A stretch of 64,000 nt of DNA, from contig NC_057381.1 of the NCBI RefSeq assembly GCF_016906535.1, forward strand, positions 1,550,001 through 1,614,000. The letters are read 5' to 3'. The notes below the pieces were generated by a model that saw only the letters and a list, made by a program, of their open reading frames with translations, did not search any database and had not been told where the DNA came from. This DNA comes from Rhizoctonia solani. Lineage: Eukaryota > Basidiomycota > Agaricomycetes > Cantharellales > Ceratobasidiaceae. How positions within the stretch are numbered: position 1 is the first letter of the stretch; each line of letters begins with the position of its first letter. The translations under genes and the position numbers were made by a program. Of the stretch, positions 37,933 to 50,879 are shown in pieces.

Positions 37933-40900
37933 TCAACCCGAAGACGCAACCGATCGCGTACTTGCCATTCTCAACCCTTCGTGTCCGTGTCCGTTCATCC
38001 TTGGAACATGCTCAAACGCGCCCCGGGGGACGTCTTCTTCTTGGCTTTCTCGGAGTTTACATCCGTATACGCGGACAATGTTGTCGATCCCGCCTGTGGC
38101 GTATAGCATTTCGTTCGGGTGGAAGGATAGGCTCGAGGGACCGGCGAAGAATGGGGAGCGGGCCGAGATGTGTGCGTGCGCGTGTGTATGACCGGGGAGG
38201 GTGAATTTGCTCAGGACCGAAGGTTTCTCGACGGGCGGGATCGAATGGACGATGATGCTTTGTGGTCGGGGACTAGCTACGATTGCCGAGGTACTAGAGT
38301 GCCCAACATCAATACAGTCACACACACACGGACGGACCAGACTTACGCAGCAAACACCGCCGCCTTGGGATGCAATGCAAAGTTGGCAAGCGCATTTCCG
38401 TGCGGCTGCCACTTCTTGCCCAAAATACCGACCCCGTCCCGGTCTCGTAAATCCCATAATCGGACCTCGCCGTCCAAACTGGGATACATCAGCACGAAAA
38501 ACCTGACACGGCAGCAAGGAACCTCACCTGGCAGTCATATCGCCTTGTTCCCTCCCTTTTGCCAATGCAAACTCTCGATCCAGCTCTGGTGGCGATGCCA
38601 GTTCCGGGCCATCGACGCGTTTCCTCCGATACGACGGTCGTACAAGCACAGTCGCCCATCGGCCGAGCTCGCCAAGAACAGGTTGGAGCTTTCGGGGTCG
38701 AACGCGACAGAGGTGACGCATGTGTCCATTTGTGTGAAGATTTCCTGCGAGTAGTTTAGTATGGAATGAAAAGGCCATCTGGTAGGGATGGAAGAACGGG
38801 CACTCACGGCCAGACATAGTTCCTGGAACCCATCCCAAACACGAACGACCCTCGAATCACCGCCAACCAACAAGAGCCCGCTCTCCTGCTGCCAATCAGT
38901 CACCAGCCCGGACCCCTTCTGAAGCGGAATCGTATGGTTCAGCGCGCGGAAGGATGTCACCATTTCTAAAGGATCATGCGATCGTTGGAGGTCGTAATTG
39001 CGGAATATCCGAACGGTTCCTTCGGCTTTTAAAACATGTCAGCCAAAAAAATAAAGACAGGATAAAGGGAGTGCACACCAGAGGCAGTCATGATCATCGT
39101 TTGCGCATCTTCATTCACAAAGTGTATACCCGTAATCGCAGAACCGGGGGGATTTCCATTATTAAACGTGACGACCTTTTTCTTCCTGCTCCAATCCCAC
39201 ACGCTGTGTATACACTTCAGCCAACTGTTTGACCCTGAAAACACAACTCGAGAACCCACCTCAAACTGGTCGTATCGTCAATCACGGCTATATGCGGGTC
39301 AAACTGGTGGAACTTGATCCTCAGCGGCACACCGTCGACCGAGAAATGGGATACGGGCCGGTCCCATGGGCAGTGTGCTAAGCTCCCATCAACACCATCG
39401 TTTTGAGAAGCGGGGGACTCACGGGCTACACCGGCCTGATGATCCGTCGCGTCCAAAATCTTTTCGTTTCGCTGCCTTCTCCACATCAGCTCGTTATAAG
39501 TCACACTTCCCGGCTCGTCTTCTTCCGATTGCTAAAAAAAAAACCCCCTCGAGTCAGCCCCAAATTCTGAAAATAATAAAAATCGGGACACACCCTCATC
39601 TGCGGCTCCAAAAAGTACTCGCAACTCCAATCAAAATACCGGCTCTTCAAAGGAAGAACATTCGCGAGTCCTTCGCCCGTACACAACCCACTCAACGCGC
39701 TCCCCGTAAGCGAGCTCTCGGTCCCGTCGCTGCTCGGCGGGGGCGGCGCACCACGATGTTTGCGCCCGCGCAGGCGGTCCAGATCTTCCTCGACGAGCGC
39801 CTCGATAATGTCCGCTGCGGTACCGTGTCCCTGCGAGTGCGAGTGCGAGTGGGAATAGACGCGCGGGTCGGTTGTGAATTTGGGTAGCGGCAAATGCGAC
39901 GATGCCTGATCTCTTCTCGGGCTCCCGTTTGCGCTCTTGGTGGTTAACCGCGGGGAATGGACCAAGGTAGGCGTCGACGGGTCGTTCGGGATTTTTCCAT
40001 CGTCGAACCCGAGCGCAGGCATGACGAGCGCGTCCGAGGAAGGAGGATAGGGGGGTACATACTGCGCGCTAAGAATATGCGGACGCGGTACGTCCTTGGA
40101 TAAAAACGCGCCTGCGTGGTCGGGTTCGCTCGGACCGGGGGATTCGGGAGCGGGAAAGGCGTAGCCCGTCGCGATACTCTTCAACGTGGCCGCAAACGAG
40201 GTCGTGCGCTTGAGTGTATCGGTCATCCGTCCAATCTGACTCGCGCGCGGGTGTTTCTCCTCGTCCAGCCCGCCCGCCCGCGGTTGATGCGGATAGTGCG
40301 CCTGGCGCGCGGGGACCGACTTGGGGAAATCACTCGTGGGGAGCTTGGAAAATGGAGACTCGAGCAAGAGCGCGGTTATATAATCGACAACCGTCTGAGC
40401 GAGCGTGGCGACTTCGGGTACGGGTCGACGCTGAGTTCCAAGAGGGTGCAGTAGATGGTAAAGAATGAAGTGAGGACGACTCGGAGTTCGTCCCGTCGTC
40501 TCGGCTCGCTCGCTGCCCGATCGGCCCATTCGCGCTGAGCATGTGCGGCTCGCAACGCCCCCTCTGCCGTGCGCTGTTCTCTCACGCTCGGACTCGTGAG
40601 CGGGTTCAGCCCACCGTGGTCCTCCCAATAGACCCAGGCGGCAACGACAAACCAGCCTCGCCATTCGTTCACGAGACAACTCAACAGCACGACGAGCTCC
40701 TTGCGCACCATCGGGCTCGCGTCTTCTTTCCCGGCCAAGGTCGCACCCGTCGCAATGGCCACTTCGAGCCGGAGCTGGTCTCGCTCTTGGAGCGGAATAC
40801 GACACCCCGTTCCACCGCCCCCGTTCCGACCTTCGATCGCCGAGCCGGACGCACCGAGAAAGACCGAGAGCGCATACAGTGCTGCCGCTCGGACGTTGGG

Positions 40901-42977
40901 CGAATGGTCGGACATCATGACTGAAAGTTTGTCCTGCGCGCCTTGGTCGATTCCGTACTTTTTCGCATCGTCGTTTCCGTCCCAGAGCTGGGCGATGCAC
41001 AGCGCGGACCACTGTCGCAAGAGGTAGTCTGCGTCGTCGAGGCGGATCAAGCACATGTGAAAGACGGACGCGCGGAGGCAGGCCATTTGTCCCTCGGGGT
41101 GGTCGCGCGCGACAATGGAGAGGATAAACGCACACATGGCTCGGTGTTCGGCTGAGTTGGGAATGTAGACTCCGGTATGGGGGGAGAGAATGTTGACGAA
41201 ATACATGTACCCGTCGTCTCGGAGTAAGTCTTCTCGGCAGGATCGGTCGACGGCTAGTAGCCTCGCCCAGACAAAGACGAGCACGGGCTTGAGCTCTTGT
41301 GCGGGGGACTGGAGCAGCTTTTGGACATAGGGAAAGATCCCGATGGCCAACGCCAGATGGACGGCCCAGGGACCGAGGTCCATGAATTGGGAGAGAAGGA
41401 TAAGCGCGCGCAGGCGGTGGGTCTGGGAGAGCAAGACCTGGAGTATAATCGGCAACTGGTCGGGCGGACGGCGCGGGACCAAGATGCCCCTGCGCGGCCT
41501 AAACGCATCGCGTGGTTCGGATTCGTCGCTGCTGTCGGCGGTGTTGAAGTAGATCGGCTGGACGGCTTCGTCGGTGACTGTTTTGGAGAGGGCAGCGCCA
41601 CGGGTGAGCCAGACTTGGAACGCTGTGAGATGGTCGCCAAAGAATGAGCTGGGGACGTATTGGTAGGGGCCGGGTGCGTCGGATGTCTGGGAGCCTCCTG
41701 GACCGACATCCTGCTGTGCAGCCAATCGCTGTTCTTCGGCAGCACGCAACTGAGGCAACTGGGCAAGACACGAATCCACAGCCAGGTCCCACGAGTTCCA
41801 AAGAGGGTGGTTGTGCGATGGAGGAAGGGGAGGGTAGGACTGGGGGTACAATGGTAGTTGCGCATGATACGCTCGGCAAGTAAAAAATTGCGAAAGAGAG
41901 CGGCGACCATGAGATCTTGGCGGAAGAGCCTGCGGAAAATGTCGCGGGGAAAGGTGGTCCATGCGATGGTGTCTGTGACGGCTGTGAAAATCCAGTTGAG
42001 CTCCCGAGCGGGGTGCGGCGATCTTTGAGGTCACCAGGGAGCTGCATGACATTGTCGAGGTGGGGGACACCGCTCCGAGTCGGGTTGGATGGAAGCGGGT
42101 TGCGCAGAGCAAAGAAACGGAGGGCCATTCAATGGGCGAGGTCAAACAAGCGGTAAAGACATCGGCAGGGAGTTCGGGGGTCATGGGGAGGACTTCGTCG
42201 GCAGCACAGGCAGCGAGCTGGATGCAGTCCATAAACGGGCGGGATGCCTGGGGGTCTTGGTGGGCCGGGTCCATACGGGCCTGCTGGTCCTTTTGCTCTG
42301 CAAACTTGAGAAAGTTGGAGACGATGTTTCCGGCGGCTGAGCAGTCCCAGACAAAGACGCAGGGAGAGCCGAGCCAGGACTGGAGGTCCTGTATAGACAC
42401 AGGGATGTACTGGCTGTAACCCCTGTTGAAGACCCATATCTCTCCGCTGCGGGTAGGCTTGGGAACACCGGCCGTTGTAGTAGAAGAGGGCACACTCGCG
42501 GCCGACCATCTTGCGGAGACCGATGCACCACTTGCGGGTGTCTTCGACCGAGGGATCGAGATAGGGCTTGTAGTTCATACGGGGATTGAGGTTCTCGAAC
42601 TGGTGCTGTAGATTGCGGCCAATGGCCTCGAGGGCCTTGTTGCTGGGCATGCTGAATGGATCGACCCAGCACTCGAGTTGCACATGGCTGTGTCTTGACC
42701 ACATCGGGTGGATCGACACCGATGTTCAAACACACGACAAGGGCGGCCCGAGCAGTGCGTAGCTTCTCCTTGAGCCGCCACTGGGCACTCCACCACCCAT
42801 AGTGGGACGCGGATTTCCACAGCTAAAGTGCCGTTTCTCGGAAAAGAGCTTCTGGGGTGCGGACTCTTCCGAGTCGGATTCGTCGCCGTTCTTGGTCTCG
42901 TCGTCGCTGAAGGACCCAGACATCTCGCTCGGCGACGGAGGCGTCATCGCCTGCCATGCTCCTCCCCGCCCCGCCAT
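37933..42977 (-). CDS. KOG1: Raptor/Kog1, TORC1 scaffold subunit (several frame breaks)
   Basis: Raptor binds TOR and its substrates in the nutrient-sensing complex TORC1. The start at 42975-42977 gives an acidic lead, then [59 protein letters not shown] and [14 protein letters not shown], the caspase-like RNC domain. Next come [20 protein letters not shown] and [16 protein letters not shown]-type helices follow ([54 protein letters not shown]). A disordered linker leads to [20 protein letters not shown] after the intron near 39534, then seven-bladed WD40 repeats ending at 37933. The chain changes frame at about 42680, 42471, 42128, 42003, 41845 and 40417. Each change fits loss of one or two bases; the one at 42471 removes the His of the conserved NGHG. 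No frame break was noticed in the WD40 part. Confidence 0.93.
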
Positions 42978-43060
42978 GGCTGGTCGAAGTATCAGTCAGA
43001 ATCACACTACGTGGCTGTGCTGGCGTTTGTTTCCTCTCCCCACCACCACCAATTGCAATC
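42978..43060. promoter_or_regulatory. 83-bp bidirectional promoter between Raptor and CSN2
   Basis: The Raptor start codon (minus) and the CSN2 start codon (plus) are 83 bp apart. The stretch has CCACCACCACC next to the CSN2 start. Both transcripts must begin within it or inside the neighbouring gene. No TATA box is seen. Confidence 0.7.
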
Positions 43061-44888
43061 ATGGATGATGATGGTAGGCGCGTCCAGTTCCGCCATGCAC
43101 ACCACTCACCCGCGTAGATATGGACTATCTCGACGGAGGCGACGAGGACGACTTTGAGTATTCCGGAGAAGAGTCGGACCAGGGTGCCGATGCCGACGTG
43201 AGAACCAGTACTATACCGCCAAGGGCAAGTCCCCTTCCATCCCTATTGCATACTAACACGCCCACAGCACTCAAGGAAGACGATCCCTCGGATGCGCTCA
43301 AGGCTCTCCGCAAGATCATCGACGCCGAAAAGGACAAGAAGGAATACACCGACTGGGGCTTCAAGGCCCTCAAGCAATCCACCAAGATATCCTTCCAGAT
43401 CCTCGCCAAGCCCGACGACGCCCTCGAGACCTATACCGAGCTGCTCGGATACACCCGCTCCGCCGTCACCCGCAACTACTCGGAAAAGACCATCAACGGT
43501 ATATTGGACTATGTCGGTGGCCAGAAACCACTCAAAAAGGGCCAGAAAAAGGCAAACCCCGTCGTTCCTGTCGAGACACTCGAAAAGTTCTACGAAGTCA
43601 CCAAGAGTGTGTTGATCGAGACCAACGAGGTGTGTCACCTATTAATCACCCACACACCCAAACTGAATGCACCCCAAATAGCGTCTGTCCACCAAGATCA
43701 ACCTCAAACTCGCCAAACTCTGGCTCGACAGGAAAGAATACACCCGTCTTTTGCACGTCATTTCCGAACTCCACCGTTCCGCCTCGTCCACATCCTCCAC
43801 CTCGGCCGGCGACGACACATCCGACCAGTCCCGCGGTACCCTCCTCCTCGAAATCTACGCCTTGGAGATCCAAATGTACAACGAGACCAAAAACTGGAAG
43901 AAGCTCAAGGAGATATATAACAATCGAGCGAGGTCCGCAGTGCGATTCCTCATCCCAGGATCATGGGCGTGATTAAAGAGTGTGGCGGCAAGATGTGGAT
44001 GGGCGAGAGTGGGGATCTTTTTGCTTTATCCTTCCCAGGTGCTAACGGCCAGGACAGAACAGTGGGCCCGCGCATCGACCGACTTTTTCGAGTCGTTTAG
44101 GAACTATGACGAGTCGGGTGCTCCCAGCGGATCCAAGTGCTCAAATACCTTGTCTTGGCCAACTTGCTCATGGGTTCCGGGATCAATCCGTTTGACAGCA
44201 AGAGGCCAAACCGTGAGCCTCAACACTCGAGTCCGGGACTAGGTACAATCCGACCCCCAATCACAGCCATGACCGATCTCGTCGGTGCACCAACGAAGAG
44301 AAGTGCACGAGGCGGAACGTATCCTCCGAGGCAAGTCCCCACTCCTTTTCGCCGCTACTCTGATTTACCCGCCACCACAGACCACAGAGACACCATCATG
44401 GACGACCCCTTTATCGCATCTTACATCGGCGACCTCTTGCGCAGTCTCAGAACGTCCTACCTCATCGACCTCATCAAACCCTACACGCGTCTCGAACTCG
44501 GGTTCCTGGCCAAGGTGCGCACGCATACACTTTTCTATTCACTCACACCTTTAAGCCCAAACGTGAACAGCAACTCAACGTCGAGAAACATGAAGTCGAG
44601 GAACTCCTCATCGGACTCATCCTCGAAGGCAAAGTAGAAGGAAAGATCGATCAGGTGGCTCAGAGGCTGGAGATTACCAAGACGTGCGCTCCCCTATCTC
44701 CTTGTTTTGTAAAACCCCGCTTACTCGGTTTTATATGCAGACAACCGCTCGCCCGTCGGCGGTACGCAGCACTTGACAAGTGGACTGGCGCACTCGAAAA
44801 TCTCAACGGTGCCATTTCCGGTAAAGTCATCAGCGGCGCCGGGGACGCGCGCGGAGAGTTTGAACGTATGGGCGCGTTGATGATGTAG
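43061..44888 (+). CDS. CSN2: COP9 signalosome subunit 2 (five frame breaks)
   Basis: CSN2 is a PCI-domain subunit of the complex that removes NEDD8 from cullins. Exon 1 is 43061-43073, followed by [20 protein letters not shown] from 43118, the acidic N-terminus. After the next intron comes [17 protein letters not shown], then [139 protein letters not shown] and the winged-helix [20 protein letters not shown]. Family order and spacing are complete. The frame shifts near 43200, 43921, 44124, 44200 and 44288; each fits a lost base or dinucleotide (for example CCC for CCCC at 44122). The end is at 44888. Confidence 0.9.
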
Positions 44889-46318
44889 TTACATACTCCC
44901 CGCGATATTAGTTGATATATATACATGAAAGATGAATGTTAATTATTTAATGATGAATATGGGAACGAGTTGCGTCTTTATGGAACGCAAGGAATCCATG
45001 ATCGTGGGACAGATACCTAAAACGGCGTATATGAGTCGGACCCTGATGGATGCGTATATGCGCATTGGCCACCCCGAGCTAGCCCCTAATGTATAAAGCC
45101 CCTTTATGCTCTGGGGTTGTTCATTCTCAACCACCACTGCGCGACGTTTGCTAATGCCACCCTATTAACGTTTGCTTCTTCCCTGTTTTCTAGTTAGGTG
45201 AGTGGGCTTGTCGTGTGCAACCTGGAGGAAACGTTGATAACGTTGAACAGGCTTCGAGCGATGGGCAGCTATCGAGGGTACCCCTGGATTGTTACTTGCT
45301 ACCAATTTCGAGATATTGACTAGCTGCTAGCCATCACTCCGGTGCACTGACTTTATCATCTTCAATTTCCTTGCAGCTACCTTGGTAAGACTCGGTCAAA
45401 GGGGCGAAGCTAACGATGAACGCAAAGATTTCGACTATAACCACATCAACCCCCATATTAGCCCCTATCCAAGCCCATCGGCCCTCGCTCGTGATCAAGG
45501 CAAGTCAAGAGACAAGTTGAACAACAAGCAAAAAAAAAAAAAGGTAAGCTGAACGGTAAGTGTTTTACTCCCTTTTCTTGCCCTCTTTCGCCCCCCTTTC
45601 CACTTTCCCCCTCCTGTCCCCTACAGACCATGTATAGTCCCTGCGGGGCGTGGAGTAAAGAGCGCGCTCCCGGATGCGGGGAGTCCTCGGCTTGTGGTGT
45701 AGGGCGCAGCCACTTCAAGATTGTCGAGGACTCTGACATGCCGGTGCGTCGTTTGCTTTACTTGGAACGGTCTTGCATTAATTGGGGAATTTTTGAGGTA
45801 TGGGAGGCGAGGAGTTGGGGACTTTGTGATGTAAACATTAATTGAGTTGTGATCGTATGTATCCTTGGTTGTACAATCGGATCAATGTCATTGCTTGTTG
45901 ATGTTGCGCTATGCAGTTGCAAGATACTTTAGCGAAAATGAATTCTACCGTTTCGATAAGCATAGTCATTATAAGAGTGAACATGCGAATGCGCTTCTGT
46001 TTTCCTTGATCATGGTCTTGGCACGGATTTAAACGATACGAGCAACTAGATACACCGCTGAATTTTACGCATACATATAAGGAAATAAATGAAGCACTTG
46101 TCAAAATTGCTTGTCTCCAAGTTGAAAATTCTAGTATCCCATGCATAAATAGAAAGATCATGTACGTATAATATCTACTCGCTCAGTCCAATAAGCGCCG
46201 AATACTGCCTTTTACAAACCCCCTTTCTTTTCCTTATATACCATCCTACAATAGACCTACTCCAATTCCAATTCCGACTATAAGCTTCCATTTTAGCCCC
46301 ATATTCCAGGCAAAATAA
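44889..46318. other. Intergenic with poly-A tract, no gene seen
   Basis: 1.4 kb after CSN2. It contains a run of about 14 A near 45529-45542 and C/T-rich stretches around 45580-45620. No supported coding frame. Confidence 0.4.
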
Positions 46319-47480
46319 TTATTGTAAGGTGTGCGACCTCCCTGAAAAATAGATACAAGACGGGATCAATCCAACTTGACAACCAGGTATCGGGATGGTC
46401 CTGTGTCTCTTTGCTTCTCTGGAGATTCCGTTCTGTCCAAACGCCGGCCGTAGGTATGAAGCATCTCTTCCAAAGAAACCCCTATTTTTCCCATCGATTA
46501 CTGGGGTGCAATAAAAAGTTTGAATGAGGACCACGGACCTTCGATTACCCATGACTCTCCAGAAATAGGCAAGGATTGCGTTGCTGCGATTGCTTTTTTG
46601 GACGCACGAAAGATCTTTTTATAGTTCCTCAAGTAAGACGTCGAAGCATCTCTTACGGGTCGTTTACTATATATTATTGCTCAAGGTTTGTTTGTCCAAA
46701 ATAGTATAAAAAAAGACGTGTTGACTTACGGTCCATATGGGTCAGTTAAAGAAATTGCGTATTTCACTCTATCTATTGAATATGAGCGAGTGGTTTCTTT
46801 TGGTTCGAGGCTTGTAAGTAAAAATAAGTCTATTGATGAATCGTTCAGTACTTACCTGGATAAGAACATTCCAAGCCATGATCGATATCCTTTACCGACG
46901 GACCTTCTGACGGCGTCTCTTCAACAGATGTGCTTGATTCTGCATTTGCTTCATAAACCTGAGCACTATCCTCTTCTACCGTAGCCTCATGTTCATTGGA
47001 AAAATCATGCTGGGAAACCTCTGTGCGATTTTCAACTAACTCCGAGACGATGGAACCACAGTCATCCCAGAGTAACACGTTAGGAACATATGGCTCTTGT
47101 ATCACATGCTCATTTTCGGTATCCATGTCAGGTGAGTACACATACTGGTCGGCCTGTATTGGATCGATTCCCCGTAAAAAGTTAGTGTGTCTCTCCACTC
47201 TATTCCTTAGACGTCGCTCCTTGATTTTTTGTGGGTTACTACATTTGAATACCACATGGCTCAAAATCACTTACACGCGCTTTCTTGAGATTGTTGCGTG
47301 CTGTACGCTTTCTTTTGGATAGTGCACCCATGAGGAAAAAACTGGGGCGCAAGTTGAAGACGTCTTGGAATGTCCCAGTTCTCGATGCACGTGACGTGAG
47401 TGGGGTGATGGAAAGACGGTTCTCCGTCAACAAAGGGTTTGTTTGTGACTTGGTTATTTGTGCCATGGGATTTATCACTA
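46319..47480 (-). other. Possible decayed or unrecognised gene
   Basis: Two minus-strand frames could be exons: 47239-47478 with MGALSKRKRTARNNLKKARV, and 46845-47270 with KIKERRLRNRVERHTNFLRG followed by a long acidic stretch. Basic leads of this kind precede transposase-like proteins in basidiomycetes, but no transposase core, terminal repeat or target duplication is visible. I cannot assign a product. Confidence 0.25.
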
Positions 47481-47889
47481 ATTCTAATTGCCCACCATCA
47501 AGATAGTAAATCCTGGAATACAGGATGGCAATACTGTTGGTCTTGAGTAACTAACATGATGTTCACCTGGGCTCTCCTGATATCATTAGACTAGAGGCGT
47601 CGAATAGCGCCAAAGAGTTTGCAAGACCCAGATCGTAGCTGCGCGATTTCGAAAGTACATCAATACGGTAAAAATCCTGCTGTTTTGTTGCTACTATACT
47701 AAAATGGTTCATTCCAAGCTTAAGTGATTCATAGATGTCATAGGCCGAAAGGAGATAGCGAAACTGCTAATCAGACGTGCAAAGGACCTCATCCGTTCTA
47801 GAGTTATGCATCCGACTCGGTAACGGACGCTAAAGGCATCCTTGTCGATTAGAACTTGCAGCTGTAAAACCCAACACTCGTCAGTAACC

Positions 47890-48788
47890 TCATAGATCAG
47901 CCATAACAGATTTCACGTACTTGGTGTTTGCCTTGTTCGACGTCAGCTTCGTCGGCTCCTTTCCGCTGTTGTTGCCCTGGAATGTGTCGCACATCGACTT
48001 GACGCTCGTAGGCGTCACGTTCGAGATTGTTGCGACATCCCCGTAGTTCGAGTTGATCCCCGCCAGCAGACTGCCGTTCTTTGCAATCACATCGCTGATG
48101 TTTACAGTGCGCTTGTACTGCGTCTTGCAATTGCCGCATGCGCGGTACAGCTTGCCGAAATCTTGCACACAGTACGACGAGATGTTGACGGTTCCTCCAC
48201 CGTTGTGCTGAACCACCTTGTCGCTGGCCCCCTTGGCTCCGCCGCCCCTGATCGTGGTCGTGCCGGATGTCTGGCGGATGGTGATAGCGTCTTCACATAC
48301 GTCCTCGAACCACACGTTCTCGATCGTGCAGGAGCCCTTGCAGTGGACACCCTCGGCCTGGTCCGCGCCAATGACGACGTTCCTGCAAAAAAAGTTGAGT
48401 TAAGACTGAGTAAAGAGACTCGAATGTAGCTTACTTGAGTGTGGCGCCGTTCTCAAGCAGGAACACGGCATCCTTGTCGCCGCCCTCCTTCTGACCAGAG
48501 CAAGCACCCTTGCCGCGGTCGAAGCGAACGTTGCCACCTAGTTAGCGATTTGTAAGTAACTAGTGTGACACGCATATAACTGTCTTGTCATCACTCACCG
48601 TCAAATGTGCCCTTGACGCTCATGGGAGCGCTCAGGCTGGAGGTCTTGGGAGGTGTGGGGAAAGTGCAGCTGGTGGCACGCTTCATAAATGAAGCTCTGG
48701 TGTCGATGGTAGGAGAGGGAGCGGCGATAGCGGCCTGTGCGAAGAAGGCAGCGACGGCAATGATAGTGGAAAGCTTGAAAGAGATCAT
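47890..48788 (-). CDS. Secreted pectate lyase, family PL3
   Basis: Extracellular enzyme that cleaves de-esterified pectin by beta-elimination with calcium. The ATG at 48786-48788 opens a signal peptide ([20 protein letters not shown]), then [15 protein letters not shown], with a possible Kex-type MKR site. Two introns (about 48540-48597 and about 48385-48435) lead to [16 protein letters not shown], then [87 protein letters not shown] and [15 protein letters not shown]. These are the beta-helix coils and cysteines of PL3. Length (about 240 residues) is usual for the family. The ending after [10 protein letters not shown] is slightly extended. The context (no close neighbours, AT-rich upstream region) fits an effector-like CAZyme gene. 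Confidence 0.92.
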
Positions 48789-50879
48789 GGTGTGTATGGA
48801 AAAGTGAGTGTAAAGTGAGGGTGTGGAGAGTATAGTAGTGGTAATGAAGAGATGAAAGAAAGATGCTTGTTGTTGAGTTGGAGCAGTGCTGGGGTCGGGT
48901 TTATATGCGATGTCGGGATCAGCTGGACATGGAATGGACTAGCGTGCGTTGACGAACTCCAATGATAGATCGCGACGGTCTTGGCACTGTATCCAGGCGA
49001 CACGTTAGAGATGGACCGAGTGAGCATGCCAAGCCATCCCTGTTTCGACAGTCCAGCAGCGGAGTAGAGATGAAGACCAAAGGTAGTTACCGTATATAGG
49101 TACCGGGTACAGCTTAATTTGTCACACCCACCGATCATCCACGCAAGCGGTTGTCGAATCAGCTCCGATTGATTGTCAACCTGCCAGGTCAGAGGCTAAT
49201 TCGACAACGTAGGTGCGCCGTGTAGCAACACAAACTGGGGATTAATATTTATAATATAGCTCCCATATCCCTTGCTTTTTGGTCATTCTAGTCACGACTA
49301 TCATTTTCCTCTTAACATCTCTGTAATCTATTGATTCTCTCTCTATATATGAAATATGCTGCGAAGATGCCCAGTCACAGTCAACGTAGTCTCACGATTT
49401 ATATCAAATATCATCATAATCTGTGGCACGTTAAATTTGAATTGATTTGGAGACGCCATTGAGAGAAGTTAATTATTGTACTCCAATTTAGTATTCAAGA
49501 GAGCTGGATACCCTAGCGTACAATACACAAGACTATACTATCATCCTCTCTTTGCTAGTAGCACACAAATCATTCCAACCCGTTTCCCCATTGTCTAGTA
49601 AATTAACTAAATAAGATAAGTATCAGATCTTCAAGCAGGTTTAAATAGTACATCGAACCTAGTAACCAGCGTCTCCTGATACGGTAAGGTCAGAAGGTTG
49701 AATGAACACGATTAGAGATTGAATACGAGCAGAATTTTGCGCATTTGGAGATGAGATGGATGTGGAATCTACCCTTGAGAGTGATAGTATACTTCTTTAC
49801 GCACCCCAAAATTAACCATGTGAGAGTTATCAAATAGTGATAAAAAGTGTAATAAATACACATATATAGTTACTATTTGTTCAGTCCTCTGGTACTCAAT
49901 ATGGTGCTATACTATATAACAAAGTCTACAGTATGAACTCTAAGCTCGTATGGGACATTGTGTTGAAGGCTCTGGACTTGCCAGATCCAAGCCGCTCATT
50001 GATGCAAGGATTGTTGTAATATCAGTATCATAACTAGATAACCTGTATACGTGTCCACGTGACGCGTTTGTGTCTGTTTGTCCTATTCGCATATATGCTC
50101 ACGGAATTTTTCATGTAAACCTCAGTTCGCTATAGTCGAAGCTGAGGTAAAGTACGGATTGTTTTCTATCTTTTCATGTTATCTCACAAGTACCTGTAGT
50201 ATACATTACATCTAGGTACATTGAATAGAGTTCGCTATATCATAGTCGAAGCTGAGTATACATTACATCTAGCATCGACATACCTGCGCATCAACAAGGA
50301 TTGGGCGTATATATCATTCGTGTGATACTATTTTATTCGAGCCTAAATATAATATGAATACCGATTTCAATACTAGCCAAGATTTCGCATCCTTGAAGAA
50401 GAATGAGAGAAACGTTGTAACACGCACATTCCCTGGGACCTGTTGCTCAGACGTTGCATAACATGGATATCGCCCCACCGTGAGCATTTTGATGCTGATA
50501 GAGGTAAGCTCGTTAAGAGCGCAGTAACATCCTGACATCAATATTGAGGAGATCCGGCACGCTAATTGCGCATCGCTTAACATTAGGGGACGTGAGTCGG
50601 GCTGGTGGAGACATGTACGCACAGGCCAGACCTAGGTGAAGGGCCGTGTTAGGTATGGACATACACACGAAAAGCCCACAAATTTAGAATATCCTTTCAC
50701 AAAATGACAACTTAGTATTTGGTAGCTGAACAACATATATACTATTAACAGGCGACAGCGAGAATGACAAGAAATGATTGCTGATGACAATGGACAGCGA
50801 CGAATATCAACAAAGCATAAAAAAACAAAATACAGCCATAGGTATACGGTAACTGGTATCGTCTCATATCGAGCCTTGG
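48789..50879. other. AT-rich gene-poor stretch
   Basis: About 2.1 kb with very low GC and no supported coding frame. It is the upstream region of the pectate lyase and may carry its regulatory sites. Short direct repeats lie at 50126-50275. Confidence 0.5.
50126..50275. repeat. Short imperfect direct repeats
   Basis: agttcgctatagtcgaagct occurs near 50126, and a version with a four-base insert (tcat) lies near 50229. gtatacattacatctag occurs twice, about 58 bases apart (near 50199 and 50257). The pattern looks like a local duplication rather than a mobile-element end. Confidence 0.6.

Noticed and set aside
39501..41135. Very long minus-strand frame as a separate gene
   Set aside because: Its left part is the Raptor linker in frame; its right part is a shadow of Raptor codons in another frame. 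It is not an independent gene.
46319..47480. Transposase remnant
   Set aside because: Only a basic lead resembles transposase N-termini; no core motif, terminal repeats or target duplication. Kept only as an unassigned region.
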